From NCBI RefSeq assembly GCF_017354985.1, contig NZ_CP071501.1, forward strand, positions 1,631,501 through 1,695,500: 64,000 nucleotides of DNA, in the 5' to 3' direction. Both the position numbers and the translations under genes were made by a program. The stretch comes from Shewanella cyperi (lineage in GTDB: Bacteria > Pseudomonadota > Gammaproteobacteria > Enterobacterales > Shewanellaceae). Positions within the stretch are counted from its first letter, which is position 1; each line of letters begins with the position of its first letter. Positions 1-10,162 of the stretch are shown in pieces. The notes below the pieces were generated by a model. The model saw only the letters and a program-made list of their open reading frames with translations. It ran no database searches and was not told the origin of the DNA.

Positions 1-85
1 CATCAAAGCCAGCAGTTCCCTGTTTTACTGGCAATTCAATTGATTCGTTCCCTGGTAGTTCCAACTTGGCTTTTAAATCAGCCAT
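1..85 (-). CDS. gltA: Citrate synthase, 5' end only (runs off the left edge)
   Basis: The reverse strand from 85 reads MADLKAKLELPGNESIELP and continues off the window. This closely resembles the start of E. coli GltA (MADTKAKLTL...). A good ribosome site, AAGGAG, lies at 94-99 on the minus strand. GltA condenses oxaloacetate and acetyl-CoA in the first step of the TCA cycle. Its divergence from sdhCDAB is the usual enterobacterial and Shewanella arrangement and supports the call. Only about 28 codons are visible, so no active-site residue can be checked. Confidence 0.88.
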   Translation of the reverse strand, partial: MADLKAKLELPGNESIELPVKQGTAGFD

Positions 86-496
86 ACCCCGTTCTCCTTA
101 CTTCATTCTTGTGTGAGTGCGGCATGTCAAACGGCCCATACTTTACCGCCAATGCAGATCACATTTCAATTTAAATAAGCGTTTAAATTCGTTAGACCAA
201 GGTATAGGTCAGACCAATTTCCCTGACAAGACTAATACTTAACAGCCAAAAAAGCCAAAATTCGGGAAATTGCATAATGTGATGTTTGTATTTGACATTT
301 GCGACGAGTATACTTGCTGCGGCTCGAAAGGGCTGCAAACAGCGCGGTTTCAGGCGTCTTTTTGAAAGGCTGAAAAGGCTGACCCCAAAAGCTTTAACTG
401 TTTGTTTACACTTTTCTTTTGCGATGACCTGAACTGTGACCTGGGTCACGGCTTTTGTTTGAGCAAAAGCGGTTCACATTATAAAAAAAATGCTCA
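86..496. promoter_or_regulatory. Divergent gltA / sdhC control region
   Basis: This 411-base A+T-rich gap holds no convincing gene; a short minus-strand reading frame at 192-449 has no family resemblance. It must hold the gltA promoter on the left and the sdhCDAB-suc promoter on the right. The sequence directly before sdhC contains an A-tract and a TATAAA stretch at 480-485 that could be a -10 element. A CRP-like palindrome is listed separately. Confidence 0.6.
435..450. promoter_or_regulatory. CRP-like binding site upstream of sdhC
   Basis: The sequence TGTGA-N6-TCACG matches the CRP palindrome TGTGA-N6-TCACA with one mismatch. It lies about 45 bases before the sdhC reading frame. CRP control of TCA genes is well known in gammaproteobacteria; the function here is inferred from the match and position only. 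Confidence 0.55.
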
Positions 497-892
497 ATGG
501 AGCTGAGTGAGCAGAACGTGAAAAAGCAAAGACCTGTCCATTTAGATCTGCAGACCATTCGCTTCCCTGCGACAGCGATTGCGTCAATTCTTCACCGTGT
601 TTCCGGTGTCATTATGCTGTTTGCCGTGGGAATTCTCATATGGCTGCTCAATGCCTCGCTGGCATCTGCCGAGAGTTTCCAGGGCGTACAGGCGATGTTT
701 GACAACTTCATCGTCAAGTTTGTCATTTGGGGCATTATGACTGCGCTGGGTTACCACTTGCTGGGCGGCGTGCGCCACCTGGTAATGGATACCGGTCGTT
801 GGGAAGAATTGACTTCAGGCAATGCATCGGCCAAGGCGGTATTCGTCCTGGCGGTGGCCTTTTCAATCATCGTGGGGATCTGGGTATGGTAA
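497..892 (+). CDS. sdhC: Succinate dehydrogenase cytochrome b556 subunit
   Basis: This is a membrane anchor of respiratory complex II, which oxidises succinate and reduces ubiquinone. The protein shares with E. coli SdhC the stretch VKKQRPV.LDLQTIRFP and the quinone/haem motif SILHRVSGV (about residues 30-38), where the Ser and Arg line the quinone site. A haem-ligand His lies in the second membrane segment (YHLLGGVRH). Three membrane helices are visible. The start is uncertain: ATG 497 has little ribosome site, and an in-frame GTG at 518 would begin at VKKQRPV, nearer the usual length. The gene overlaps sdhD by 7 bases, as in a tightly coupled operon. Confidence 0.93.
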   Translation: MELSEQNVKKQRPVHLDLQTIRFPATAIASILHRVSGVIMLFAVGILIWLLNASLASAESFQGVQAMFDNFIVKFVIWGIMTALGYHLLGGVRHLVMDTGRWEELTSGNASAKAVFVLAVAFSIIVGIWVW

Positions 893-1233
893 CCAATGCA
901 GCAAGTTTTGGACGCAGCGGTGTCCATGACTTTATTCTTCTACGCGCCAGTGCAGTGATCCTGGCTTGCTACACCATCTTTTTGGTGAGCTTCATCGCAC
1001 TGAGTTCTCATCTCACTTTTGACATCTGGCACGGCCTGTTCAGCGCTCTGCCGATGAAAGTGTTTACGCTGCTGGCACTGATTGCCGTGCTGATCCATGC
1101 CTGGATCGGTGTTTGGCAAGTGCTGACCGACTACGTGAAAAACGTGGCTCTGCGTGGCGTATTACAGTTTGCTTTTGTGGTTGCCGCCTTTAGCTATCTG
1201 GCCGCAGGCACAGTGATTGTGTGGGGTGTTTAA
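886..1233 (+). CDS. sdhD: Succinate dehydrogenase hydrophobic membrane anchor
   Basis: This is the second membrane anchor of complex II. The start is ATG 886, overlapping the sdhC stop; it gives 115 residues, exactly the E. coli length, beginning MVTNAASFGRSGVHDFILLRA. The conserved quinone-site stretch HAWIGVWQVLTDYVK, which includes the Tyr and Asp region near the haem and quinone, is present at about residues 70-84. The ending WGV also matches E. coli SdhD. Three membrane helices are evident. sdhA begins at the base after the stop. A longer frame opening at 727 is only the upstream extension inside sdhC. Confidence 0.94.
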   Translation: MVTNAASFGRSGVHDFILLRASAVILACYTIFLVSFIALSSHLTFDIWHGLFSALPMKVFTLLALIAVLIHAWIGVWQVLTDYVKNVALRGVLQFAFVVAAFSYLAAGTVIVWGV

Positions 1234-3000
1234 GTGAGTATTCCAGTTCGCGAATTTGACGCAGTGGTGATTGGTGCCGGTGGTGCCGGTATGCGCGCTG
1301 CGCTGCAGATTTCCAAAGAAGGCAAGAGCTGTGCGCTCCTGTCCAAAGTATTCCCAACCCGTTCTCACACTGTATCTGCCCAAGGCGGTATCACAGTAGC
1401 CCTGGGTAACGCCCACGAGGATAACTGGGAATTTCACATGTACGACACGGTAAAAGGTTCCGATTTTATCGGTGACCAGGATGCCATTGAGTACATGTGC
1501 CAGACCGGTCCTGAGGCCATTATCGAGCTGGAACACATGGGTCTGCCTTTCTCCCGCTTCGAAAACGGCAAGATCTACCAGCGTCCATTCGGTGGCCAAT
1601 CAAGAGATTTCGGTGGCGAACAGGCCGCCCGTACTGCGGCCGCGGCCGACCGTACCGGCCACGCGCTGCTGCACTGCCTGTACCAGCAAAACGTTAAGAA
1701 CAAGACCCAGGTGTTCTCTGAGTGGTATGCCCTGGATCTGGTGAAGAACGAAGACGGTGCCATCGTTGGTTGTACCGCCATCGACATCGAAAGCGGTGAA
1801 ATCGTGTACTTCAAGGCCAAGGCCACTGTGCTTGCCACTGGCGGTGCCGGTCGTATTTTCGCCTCTACCACCAACGCCCATATCAACACCGGTGACGGCG
1901 TGGGTATGGCAGTCCGTGCCGGCGTACAGCTGCAGGACATGGAAATGTGGCAGTTCCACCCCACAGGTATTGCCGGTGCCGGCGTACTGGTGACCGAAGG
2001 TTGCCGCGGTGAGGGCGGATACCTGCTGAACAAGGACGGCGAGCGTTTCATGGAGCGCTATGCGCCCAACGCCAAAGACCTGGCGTCCCGTGACGTGGTT
2101 GCCCGGTCCATGATGACCGAAATCCGTGAAGGTCGTGGTTGTGACGGCCCAATGGGTCCGCACATCAAGCTGAAGCTGGACCACCTGGGTAAAGAAACCC
2201 TGGAAGCCCGTCTGCCAGGCGTGTGTGAACTGTCACGTACCTTTGCTCACATCGATCCGGCCGATGGCCCAATCCCTGTGATCCCAACCTGCCACTACAT
2301 GATGGGCGGTCTGCCGACCAAGGTTTCCGGTCAGGTTATCCGCAAGAATGAAGATGGCAGCGAGCAGGACGTAGTAGGTCTGTTTGCCGTGGGCGAAATC
2401 GCCTGCGTATCCGTACACGGTGCCAACCGTCTGGGCGGTAACTCGCTGCTTGACCTGGTGGTATTCGGTCGTGCTGCCGGTCAACATCTGGGCAAGGCCC
2501 TGGATGAGACTGCCGATCCGAAGGCGGCTTCCAACGCCGACATCCAGAAGTCTCTGGAGCGTCTGAATCGTTGGGAAAGCAACAAAGACGGTGAAGACCC
2601 AGCGCAAATCCGTAAAGATCTGCAGATGTGCATGCAGCTGAACTTCTCGGTATTCCGCAGCGGTGACGCCATGGCCGAAGGCCTGGAACAGCTGAAGCAA
2701 ATCCGTGAGCGTTTGGCCAATGCCAAGCTGTCCGATAACTCCAAAGAGTTCAACACCCAGCGCATCGAGTGTCTGGAACTGGACAACCTGATGGCCACCG
2801 CCATCGCCTCCGCTTATGCAGCGAACTTCCGTACCGAGAGCCGTGGTGCTCACAGCCGTGAAGATTTCCCTGAGCGTGACGATGACAACTGGTTGTGCCA
2901 CAGCCTGTTCGATCCCGTGACCGAAACCATGTCCACCCGTGAAGTGAACATGTCGCCCAAGTCACGCGAAGCCTTCCCACCGAAGAAGCGTACCTACTAA
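1234..3000 (+). CDS. sdhA: Succinate dehydrogenase flavoprotein subunit
   Basis: This is the catalytic FAD subunit that oxidises succinate to fumarate on the cytoplasmic face of the membrane. The Rossmann motif [11 protein letters not shown] lies at about residues 11-21. The covalent-FAD histidine is in the motif [10 protein letters not shown] (about 43-52). Substrate-site motifs include QFHPTG and [11 protein letters not shown], and the C terminus ends RTY as in homologues. The length, 588 aa, equals that of E. coli SdhA. The start codon is GTG directly after the sdhD TAA, giving translational coupling; no better start exists. Confidence 0.97.
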   Translation: MSIPVREFDAVVIGAGGAGMRAALQISKEGKSCALLSKVFPTRSHTVSAQGGITVALGNAHEDNWEFHMYDTVKGSDFIGDQDAIEYMCQTGPEAIIELEHMGLPFSRFENGKIYQRPFGGQSRDFGGEQAARTAAAADRTGHALLHCLYQQNVKNKTQVFSEWYALDLVKNEDGAIVGCTAIDIESGEIVYFKAKATVLATGGAGRIFASTTNAHINTGDGVGMAVRAGVQLQDMEMWQFHPTGIAGAGVLVTEGCRGEGGYLLNKDGERFMERYAPNAKDLASRDVVARSMMTEIREGRGCDGPMGPHIKLKLDHLGKETLEARLPGVCELSRTFAHIDPADGPIPVIPTCHYMMGGLPTKVSGQVIRKNEDGSEQDVVGLFAVGEIACVSVHGANRLGGNSLLDLVVFGRAAGQHLGKALDETADPKAASNADIQKSLERLNRWESNKDGEDPAQIRKDLQMCMQLNFSVFRSGDAMAEGLEQLKQIRERLANAKLSDNSKEFNTQRIECLELDNLMATAIASAYAANFRTESRGAHSREDFPERDDDNWLCHSLFDPVTETMSTREVNMSPKSREAFPPKKRTY

Positions 3001-3013
3001 GGAGTTGTTGAAG

Positions 3014-3721
3014 ATGAAATTGGAGTTTGCAGTTTATCGTTACAATCCTGACGTAGATTCCAAGCCACGCATGCAGGATTACAGTCTGGAAGTGCCTGAT
3101 GGCTCAGACATGATGGTTCTGGATGCGCTGCTGAAGCTGAAGGAAATGGACCCGACCCTGTCGTTCCGTCGTTCATGCCGTGAAGGCGTGTGTGGCAGTG
3201 ACGGCATGAACATGAACGGTAAGAACGGCCTGGCCTGTATCACCCCAGTCTCTACCTTTAAGGGTAAGAAGATTGAAATCCGTCCGCTGCCCGGTATGCC
3301 CGTGGTACGCGACCTGGTGGTCGACCTGAGCCAGTTCTACAAGCAGTATGAGAAGATCAAGCCTTATCTGATCAACGATGATAAGACCCCAGCCCGTGAA
3401 CATCTGCAAAGCCCTGAGGATCGTGCGCATCTCGACGGCCTGTACGAATGTATCATGTGTGCCTGCTGCTCAACTGCCTGTCCGTCCTTCTGGTGGAATC
3501 CTGACAAGTTCGTGGGTCCAAGCGGTTTGCTGCACGCCTACCGCTTCCTGATCGACAGCCGCGACACCGCGACTGAAGAGCGTCTGTCCGAGCTGGATGA
3601 CGCCTACAGTGTGTTCCGTTGCCACGGCATCATGAACTGCGTTGACGTGTGTCCAAAAGGATTGAACCCGACCAAGGCCATTGGACACATCAAGTCCATG
3701 CTGCTCAAGCGGGCTGTGTAA
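3014..3721 (+). CDS. sdhB: Succinate dehydrogenase iron-sulfur subunit
   Basis: This subunit passes electrons from FAD to quinone through [2Fe-2S], [4Fe-4S] and [3Fe-4S] clusters. The first cluster is ligated by SCREGVCGSDG (about residue 55); the second and third by CIMCACCSTACP and CHGIMNCVDVCPKGLNP. ATG 3014 was chosen because AAGGAG at 2999-3004 sits 9 bases upstream; an in-frame TTG at 3005 is too close to that site. This gives 235 aa against 238 in E. coli. It follows sdhA by 13 bases and is followed by a terminator-like hairpin. Confidence 0.96.
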   Translation: MKLEFAVYRYNPDVDSKPRMQDYSLEVPDGSDMMVLDALLKLKEMDPTLSFRRSCREGVCGSDGMNMNGKNGLACITPVSTFKGKKIEIRPLPGMPVVRDLVVDLSQFYKQYEKIKPYLINDDKTPAREHLQSPEDRAHLDGLYECIMCACCSTACPSFWWNPDKFVGPSGLLHAYRFLIDSRDTATEERLSELDDAYSVFRCHGIMNCVDVCPKGLNPTKAIGHIKSMLLKRAV

Positions 3722-3765
3722 ATGCAAGACAATGAGCTAATTAGAATAATCATATAGCTCTATCG

Positions 3766-3800
3766 AGAGTCACTCTCCTGTTGTGGGGAGTGGCTCTTTT
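3766..3800 (+). terminator. Terminator-like hairpin after sdhB
   Basis: Arms 3766-3778 and 3785-3797 pair over 13 positions, with two G-U pairs, around a TGTTGT loop, and run into TTTT. This could end part of the sdhCDAB transcripts, or act as a partial terminator before sucA if the two operons are read through. Confidence 0.6.
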
Positions 3801-3917
3801 GTGTGTAAAGGAACTACATCAGGCCGAAATTCTGGAACCTTCGGGGCGGCTGACCACATACTGCTCGGTATGTAAAACCATGGCTAAGCACGTGTATAAA
3901 GTTTGAAAGGATAAGAA

Positions 3918-6740
3918 ATGCACCAAGGCATTATGAAAGCCTGGCTAGAGTCTTCTCATCTGTATGGGTCGAACGCGACCTATGTCGAGGAGATGTATGA
4001 AGCCTATCAAGAAGACCCAAGCTCAGTCTCCGACGACTGGCGTGCGGTGTTTGATAATCTCCCTCCTGTGAACGGTGCCTCTGCCGATGTACCTGAAGCT
4101 GCTCACTCCAAAATCCGTGATTACTTCCGCTCCCTCGCTCAGGAAGGCCGCCGTAAGGGCGCCGCACGGATGACCGATCCCGAAGTGGATGCCAAGCAGG
4201 TCAAGGTGCTGCAACTGATCAACGCCTACCGTTTCCGTGGCCACCAGAATGCCAATCTGGATCCGCTGGAACTGTGGAAACGTGATGCTGTTGCTGAACT
4301 GGATCCCGCATTCCACGGCCTGACGGCTGAAGATCTGCAGCGTGAGTTCAATACCGGTTCCTTTGCCCATGGTGGTGACACCATGAAGCTGGGTGATCTG
4401 GTCAAGGCCCTGAAGGCCACTTATTGCGGTGCCATTGGTGCCGAATACATGCACATTACCGACACCGAGGAAAAGCGCTGGATCCAGCAACGCCTGGAGC
4501 CGACCCTGGGTCGTGCCAGCTATGACAAGGGTGTTAAAACCCGTATCCTCGAAGGTCTGAACGCCGCCGAAGGCATGGAAAAATACCTGGGTGCCAAGTT
4601 CCCCGGTGCCAAGCGTTTCTCCCTTGAAGGTGGTGATGCCCTTGTGCCCATGATGCGCGAGATCATCTATCGCGCCGGTGAGGCGGGTACCAAGGAAATC
4701 GTTGTGGGTATGGCCCACCGCGGTCGTCTGAACGTGCTGGTTAACATCCTCGGCAAACGTCCTGCGGAACTGTTCGACGAGTTTGCCGGCAAACACGGCG
4801 AAAGCTCAGGCTCGGGTGACGTTAAGTATCACCAGGGCTTCTCTTCCGATTTCGAAACGCCCGGTGGCAATGTGCACTTGGCGCTGGCGTTCAACCCATC
4901 GCATCTGGAAATCGTCAACCCCGTGGTTATGGGTTCTGTCCGTGCCCGTCAGGATCGTCGTGGTTGTGCTGATGGCCTGTCGGTTATGCCAATCACCATT
5001 CATGGTGACTCAGCCATCGCCGGTCAGGGCATAGTCCAGGAGACATTCAACATGTCTCAGACCCGTGGCTTCAAGGTGGGTGGTTCAATCCGCATCGTGG
5101 TGAACAACCAGGTGGGCTTTACCACCTCGGCTCACCATGACGTGCGTTCAACCGAGTACTGTACCGATATCGCCAAGATGGTGCAGGCGCCGATTTTCCA
5201 CGTGAACTCAGACGATCCTGAGGCCGTGGCTTTTGTGGCCCAGCTGGCCGTGGATTACCGCAATACCTTCAAGCGCGATGTGGTGATCGATCTGGTGTGC
5301 TACCGCCGCCATGGCCACAACGAGGCCGATGAGCCCAGTGCAACTCAGCCGCTGATGTACGCCAAGATCAAGAAGCATCCAACGCCGCGCAAGATCTACG
5401 CCGACAAACTGATTGCCGAGAACAGCATCAGTGCCGAGGAAGTGACCGCCATGGTCAACGGCTATCGTGATGCCCTCGACCACGGTGACTGTGTGGTCAA
5501 AGAATGGCGCCCCATGACACTGCACACAGTGGACTGGACACCATTCCTGAACCGTGAATGGGACGAAGCGTTCGAGTCTTCCATGTCGTTTGAACGTCTG
5601 CAGTCCTTGGCCGAAAAGATTGCCTACGTACCGGAAACCCATCCGCTGCAGTCCCGCGTAGCCAAGATTTACAGCGACCGTCATGCCATGGCCAAGGGCG
5701 AGAAGCTGCTTGACTGGGGCTTTGCCGAAACCCTGGCTTACGCCACCATACTGGAAGACAACAAGCGCGTGCGCATCACAGGTCAGGACTCTGGCCGTGG
5801 CACCTTCTTCCATCGCCACGCCGTGCTGCACAACCAGAACGATGCCACCACCTATATGCCGCTGCGCAACCTCGCGGCCGAGCAAGGCCCAATCGACATC
5901 ACAGACTCTGTGCTGTCCGAAGCCTCGGTACTGGCGTTTGAATACGGTTATGCCACTGCCGAGCCAGGCGGCCTGACCATTTGGGAAGCCCAGTTTGGTG
6001 ACTTCGCCAACTGTGCCCAGGTGGTGATTGACCAGTTCCTGTCATCCGGTGAACAAAAATGGGGCCGTCTGTGTGGCCTGACCATGCTGCTGCCACATGG
6101 CTATGAAGGTCAGGGCCCAGAGCACTCTTCAGCCCGTCTGGAGCGCTTCCTGCAACTGTGTGCCAACCACAACATGCAGGTCTGTGTGCCGTCGACTCCG
6201 GCCCAGGTTTACCACATGTTGCGTCGTCAGGTCGTGCGCCCAATGCGTCGTCCGCTGGTGGTGATGTCACCCAAGTCGTTGCTGCGTCATCCGCTGGCGG
6301 TTTCTTCCCTGGAAGAACTGGCTAACGGCAGCTTCCAAAACGTGATTGGTGAAATCGATGCCCTGGATCCCAAGGGTGTTGAGCGCGTGGTGTTCTGCTC
6401 AGGTAAGGTATACTTCGAGCTGCTGGAACGCCGTCGCAAGGAAAATCTGACCAACGTGGCCATTGTCAGGGTAGAGCAGTTGTATCCGTTCCCCGCCGAG
6501 GAAATGGCCAAGGTGCTCGAAGCCTATCAGCACGTGACCGATTTTGTTTGGTGTCAGGAAGAGCCTCAGAACCAAGGTGCCTGGTATTGCAGCCAGCATC
6601 ACTTCTGGGCAGCTATTCCTAAGGGTGCAATGTTGACCTATGCCGGTCGTGAAGCCTCTGCGGCACCGGCCTGTGGTTATCCAGAGCTGCACACGCACCA
6701 GCAGGAATCACTGATAAACGCCGCTTTAAATCTGAAGTAA
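3918..6740 (+). CDS. sucA: 2-oxoglutarate dehydrogenase E1 component
   Basis: This is the thiamine-diphosphate-dependent decarboxylase of the oxoglutarate dehydrogenase complex, which makes succinyl-CoA with SucB and Lpd. It is 940 aa, against 933 in E. coli. The N terminus (KAWLESSHLYG) is the typical E1o start used in complex assembly. The ThDP/Mg motif GDSAIAGQG lies near residue 360, and other conserved E1o motifs include GMAHRGRLNVL and YRRHGHNEADEP. The start ATG 3918 has an AAGGA-type site (AAAGGATAAGAA). sucB follows after 29 bases. Confidence 0.97.
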   Translation: MHQGIMKAWLESSHLYGSNATYVEEMYEAYQEDPSSVSDDWRAVFDNLPPVNGASADVPEAAHSKIRDYFRSLAQEGRRKGAARMTDPEVDAKQVKVLQLINAYRFRGHQNANLDPLELWKRDAVAELDPAFHGLTAEDLQREFNTGSFAHGGDTMKLGDLVKALKATYCGAIGAEYMHITDTEEKRWIQQRLEPTLGRASYDKGVKTRILEGLNAAEGMEKYLGAKFPGAKRFSLEGGDALVPMMREIIYRAGEAGTKEIVVGMAHRGRLNVLVNILGKRPAELFDEFAGKHGESSGSGDVKYHQGFSSDFETPGGNVHLALAFNPSHLEIVNPVVMGSVRARQDRRGCADGLSVMPITIHGDSAIAGQGIVQETFNMSQTRGFKVGGSIRIVVNNQVGFTTSAHHDVRSTEYCTDIAKMVQAPIFHVNSDDPEAVAFVAQLAVDYRNTFKRDVVIDLVCYRRHGHNEADEPSATQPLMYAKIKKHPTPRKIYADKLIAENSISAEEVTAMVNGYRDALDHGDCVVKEWRPMTLHTVDWTPFLNREWDEAFESSMSFERLQSLAEKIAYVPETHPLQSRVAKIYSDRHAMAKGEKLLDWGFAETLAYATILEDNKRVRITGQDSGRGTFFHRHAVLHNQNDATTYMPLRNLAAEQGPIDITDSVLSEASVLAFEYGYATAEPGGLTIWEAQFGDFANCAQVVIDQFLSSGEQKWGRLCGLTMLLPHGYEGQGPEHSSARLERFLQLCANHNMQVCVPSTPAQVYHMLRRQVVRPMRRPLVVMSPKSLLRHPLAVSSLEELANGSFQNVIGEIDALDPKGVERVVFCSGKVYFELLERRRKENLTNVAIVRVEQLYPFPAEEMAKVLEAYQHVTDFVWCQEEPQNQGAWYCSQHHFWAAIPKGAMLTYAGREASAAPACGYPELHTHQQESLINAALNLK

Positions 6741-6769
6741 TAGACATTTATAAAAAAGGATAGCTTTTC

Positions 6770-7966
6770 ATGAGTATCGAAATTAAGGTACCCGTACTGC
6801 CAGAATCTGTTGCCGATGCAACCATCGCGACCTGGCACGTTAAGCCCGGTGAAGCGGTATCCCGCGACCAAAACCTGGTGGATATCGAGACCGACAAAGT
6901 GGTTCTGGAAGTGGTAGCACCGGAAGATGGTCACATCAGTGAGTTCCTGTTCAACGAAGGTGACACTGTGCTGGCCGAGCAGGTGATTGCCAAGTTTGTT
7001 GCCGGTGCCGTTGCTGGTCAGGAAGTGACCAAGGCTGAAGCCGAAGCTGCTGCTCCTGCTGCCGCCGCAAGCGACGAGAGCAACGATGCCCTGAGCCCAT
7101 CAGTGCGCCGTCTGATCGCCGAGCACAACCTGGACGCTGCCAAGATCAAGGGCACAGGTGTGGGTGGCCGTATCACCAAGGAAGACGTAGAAGCCTTCGT
7201 GAAGTCTGCTGCCAAGGCTGCACCTGCCGCCAAGCCAGCCGCTGCACCAGTGGCCCTGTCTGGCGATCGCAGCGAGAAGCGCGTGCCTATGACCCGTCTG
7301 CGCAAGACCATTGCCACCCGCCTGCTGGAAGCCAAGAACTCCACCGCCATGCTGACCACCTTCAACGAGGTCAACATGAAGCCCATCATGGATATCCGCA
7401 AGCAATATCAGGATATCTTCGAGAAGAAGCACGGTATCCGCCTGGGCTTCATGTCCTTCTACGTGAAGGCCGTGACCGAAGCCCTGAAGCGTTTCCCTGA
7501 AGTGAACGCGTCCATCGATGGCGATGATATCGTTTACCACAACTATTTCGACGTCAGCATCGCTGTGTCTACTCCACGTGGCCTGGTTACCCCGGTACTG
7601 CGTGACACAGACAACATGAGCCTGGCCGATATCGAAAAGGCCGTGCGCGATCTGGCTATCAAGGGCCGTGACGGCAAGCTGACCGTAGAAGACATGACCG
7701 GCGGTAACTTTACCGTGACCAACGGTGGTGTATTCGGTTCTCTGATGTCTACCCCAATTCTGAACCTGCCACAAAGTGCTATCCTTGGCATGCATGCCAT
7801 CAAGGACCGTCCTATGGCAGTTAATGGTCAGGTTGAAATCCTGCCCATGATGTACCTGGCACTCTCATATGACCACCGCATTATCGATGGTCGTGAGTCT
7901 GTTGGCTTCCTGGTGACCATCAAGGAATTCCTGGAAGACCCAACCCGTCTGCTGCTGGATATCTAA
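6770..7966 (+). CDS. sucB: Dihydrolipoyllysine succinyltransferase (E2 of oxoglutarate dehydrogenase)
   Basis: This forms the core of the oxoglutarate dehydrogenase complex and transfers the succinyl group from lipoate to CoA. Domains in order: a lipoyl domain (about 1-80) with lipoylated Lys in ETDKVVLEV, an Ala-rich linker, a peripheral-subunit binding domain (about 105-140: [14 protein letters not shown]), an Ala/Pro/Lys linker, and the catalytic domain (about 165-398) with [12 protein letters not shown], including the HxxxDG catalytic motif. The length is 398 aa. AAGGA at 6756-6760 supports ATG 6770. Confidence 0.97.
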   Translation: MSIEIKVPVLPESVADATIATWHVKPGEAVSRDQNLVDIETDKVVLEVVAPEDGHISEFLFNEGDTVLAEQVIAKFVAGAVAGQEVTKAEAEAAAPAAAASDESNDALSPSVRRLIAEHNLDAAKIKGTGVGGRITKEDVEAFVKSAAKAAPAAKPAAAPVALSGDRSEKRVPMTRLRKTIATRLLEAKNSTAMLTTFNEVNMKPIMDIRKQYQDIFEKKHGIRLGFMSFYVKAVTEALKRFPEVNASIDGDDIVYHNYFDVSIAVSTPRGLVTPVLRDTDNMSLADIEKAVRDLAIKGRDGKLTVEDMTGGNFTVTNGGVFGSLMSTPILNLPQSAILGMHAIKDRPMAVNGQVEILPMMYLALSYDHRIIDGRESVGFLVTIKEFLEDPTRLLLDI

Positions 7967-7990
7967 GCGCAGTCAGACAAAAACCTCGTG

Positions 7991-8010
7991 ACTGGCCCTT
8001 CGGGGCCAGT
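7991..8010 (+). promoter_or_regulatory. UUCG-tetraloop hairpin between sucB and sucC
   Basis: A perfect 8-bp stem (ACTGGCCC / GGGCCAGT) closes a cUUCGg tetraloop, the most stable kind of RNA hairpin loop. No T-tract follows, so it is not a classical terminator. It is more likely an mRNA processing or stability element between sucAB and sucCD. Confidence 0.6.
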
Positions 8011-8043
8011 TGGATTTGAATCGTAGTATACGGATAGATCATC

Positions 8044-9210
8044 ATGAATTTGCATGAGTATCAGGCAAAAGCCCTCTTTGCCGAATATGGTTTACCAGTG
8101 TCAGAAGGCTATGCCTGCGATACCCCTCAAGAAGCGGTAGAAGCAGCCGGCCGTATTGGCGGAAACATGTGGGTTGTCAAGTGCCAGGTGCACGCCGGCG
8201 GCCGTGGTAAGGCAGGTGGCGTTAAAGTCACTGGCGATAAAGAAGAAATCCGCGCCTTTGCCGAGAACTGGCTGGGCAAGAACCTGGTGACTTATCAGAC
8301 TGACGAAAAAGGCCAGCCTGTTGCCAAGATCCTGGTTGAGAGCTGCACCGACATCGCCAACGAACTCTACCTGGGTGCCGTTGTTGACCGTGGCAGCCGC
8401 CGCGTGGTGTTCATGGCTTCTACCGAAGGTGGTGTTGAGATCGAAAAGGTGGCCGAAGAGACCCCTGAGCTGATCCACAAAGCCATTATCGATCCTATCG
8501 CCGGTCCTCAGCCTTTCCAGGCCCGTGACCTGGGCTTCAAGCTGGGTCTGAACCCAACTCAAATGAAGCAATTCACCAAGATCTTCATGGGCCTGGCCCA
8601 GATGTTCCTGGACCACGATTTCGCTCTGCTGGAAATCAACCCTCTGGTGATCACCACCGAAGGTAACCTGCACTGCCTGGACGGCAAGATTGGTGTAGAC
8701 GGTAACGCACTGTTCCGTCAGCCAAAGATCAAAGACATGCACGATCCTTCACAGGATGACCCACGTGAAGCCCACGCTGCCAAGTTCGAACTGAACTACG
8801 TAGCCCTGGACGGTAACGTTGGTTGTATGGTGAACGGTGCCGGTCTGGCCATGGGTACCATGGACATAGTTAACCTGCACGGCGGCAAGCCAGCCAACTT
8901 CCTCGACGTGGGCGGCGGCGCGACCAAAGAGCGCGTTTCCGAAGCCTTTAAGATCATTCTGTCTGACAGCAATGTGAAGGCCGTTCTGGTTAACATCTTC
9001 GGTGGTATCGTGCGTTGTGACATGATTGCCGAAGGTATCATTGGTGCCGTTAAAGAAGTGGGCGTGAAAGTGCCGGTAGTTGTGCGTCTGGAAGGTACCA
9101 ACGCCGAACTGGGTGCCAAAGTGCTGGCTGATTCTGGTCTGGATATCATTGCTGCCAAGAGTCTGACCGACGCTGCCCAGCAAGTAGTTAAAGCTGCGGA
9201 GGGCAAATAA
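8044..9210 (+). CDS. sucC: Succinyl-CoA synthetase beta subunit (ADP-forming)
   Basis: SucC, with SucD, converts succinyl-CoA to succinate with substrate-level nucleotide phosphorylation. It begins [18 protein letters not shown], the classic ATP-grasp start. The nucleotide-binding loop is [16 protein letters not shown] (about 46-61), and the metal/nucleotide region ALLEINPLV lies near residue 195. The length is 388 aa, as in E. coli. Its stop overlaps the sucD ATG by one base, so the two subunits are probably translated in equal amounts. Confidence 0.97.
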   Translation: MNLHEYQAKALFAEYGLPVSEGYACDTPQEAVEAAGRIGGNMWVVKCQVHAGGRGKAGGVKVTGDKEEIRAFAENWLGKNLVTYQTDEKGQPVAKILVESCTDIANELYLGAVVDRGSRRVVFMASTEGGVEIEKVAEETPELIHKAIIDPIAGPQPFQARDLGFKLGLNPTQMKQFTKIFMGLAQMFLDHDFALLEINPLVITTEGNLHCLDGKIGVDGNALFRQPKIKDMHDPSQDDPREAHAAKFELNYVALDGNVGCMVNGAGLAMGTMDIVNLHGGKPANFLDVGGGATKERVSEAFKIILSDSNVKAVLVNIFGGIVRCDMIAEGIIGAVKEVGVKVPVVVRLEGTNAELGAKVLADSGLDIIAAKSLTDAAQQVVKAAEGK

Positions 9211-10082
9211 TGTCTGTATTGATTAACAAAGATACCAAGGTTATCTGCCAGGGTTTCACCGGCGGTCAAGGTACTTTCCACTCTGAACAGGCTATTGCCT
9301 ACGGTACAAAAATGGTTGGCGGTGTATCTCCCGGTAAGGGCGGCACTACTCACCTGGGTCTGCCAGTGTTCAACACTGTGAAAGATGCCGTTGCTGCCAC
9401 CGGCGCCACTGCCTCTGTGATCTATGTACCTGCGCCTTTCTGTAAAGACGCCATCCTGGAAGCCATCGACGGTGGTATCCAGCTGATCGTTTGTATCACC
9501 GAAGGTATCCCAACTCTGGATATGCTGCAGGTGAAAGTGAAGCTGGAACAAACCGGCGTTCGCATGATCGGCCCTAACTGCCCTGGTGTTATCACCCCAG
9601 GCGAGTGCAAGATCGGCATCATGCCAGGTCACATCCACAAGCCAGGTAAAGTCGGTATCGTTTCCCGTTCCGGCACCCTGACTTATGAAGCCGTTAAGCA
9701 GACCACTGACGAAGGCTTCGGTCAGTCTACCTGTGTGGGTATTGGTGGTGATCCAATCCCAGGCACCAACTTCATCGACGTACTGGAAATGTTCCAGAAC
9801 GATCCTCAAACCGAAGCCATCATAATGATCGGTGAAATCGGTGGTACCGCCGAGGAAGAAGCTGCTGCTTACATCAAGGCCAACGTGACCAAGCCTGTGG
9901 TATCTTACATTGCCGGTGTGACTGCACCTGCTGGTAAGCGCATGGGCCACGCCGGTGCCATCATCGCCGGTGGTAAAGGTACTGCCGAAGATAAATTCGC
10001 TGCCCTGGAAGCTGCCGGTGTAACTACCGTTCGCTCCCTGGCCGATATCGGCAAGGCACTGCGCGAAAAAACTGGCTGGTAA
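9210..10082 (+). CDS. sucD: Succinyl-CoA synthetase alpha subunit
   Basis: The alpha subunit carries the phosphohistidine intermediate and binds CoA. The N-terminal CoA-binding Rossmann domain contains [11 protein letters not shown] (about 15-25). The conserved active-site His lies in [17 protein letters not shown] (about residue 246). The length is 290 aa (E. coli 289). The site AGCTGCGGAGGG upstream lies inside the sucC end. A strong terminator follows 12 bases after the stop and closes the TCA block. Confidence 0.97.
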   Translation: MSVLINKDTKVICQGFTGGQGTFHSEQAIAYGTKMVGGVSPGKGGTTHLGLPVFNTVKDAVAATGATASVIYVPAPFCKDAILEAIDGGIQLIVCITEGIPTLDMLQVKVKLEQTGVRMIGPNCPGVITPGECKIGIMPGHIHKPGKVGIVSRSGTLTYEAVKQTTDEGFGQSTCVGIGGDPIPGTNFIDVLEMFQNDPQTEAIIMIGEIGGTAEEEAAAYIKANVTKPVVSYIAGVTAPAGKRMGHAGAIIAGGKGTAEDKFAALEAAGVTTVRSLADIGKALREKTGW

Positions 10083-10094
10083 TTCCTGCCATTG

Positions 10095-10121
10095 AAAAAG
10101 GCGCCTGAGGGCGCCTTTTTT
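10095..10121 (+). terminator. Rho-independent terminator after sucD
   Basis: A GGCGCC / GGCGCC stem around a TGAG loop is preceded by AAAAA and followed by TTTTTT. It is symmetrical enough to work in both directions, but the next gene is on the same strand. Confidence 0.9.
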
Positions 10122-10162
10122 ACAGGCCAAATTTCGACACAATTCTGATTGCGGAAATCGCC

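Noticed and set aside
727..885. Upstream extension of the sdhD frame
   Set aside because: It lies within sdhC; the conserved SdhD N terminus begins at ATG 886.
8796..10142. Minus-strand frame of 448 codons opposite sucC/sucD
   Set aside because: Antisense shadow of two well-recognised genes.
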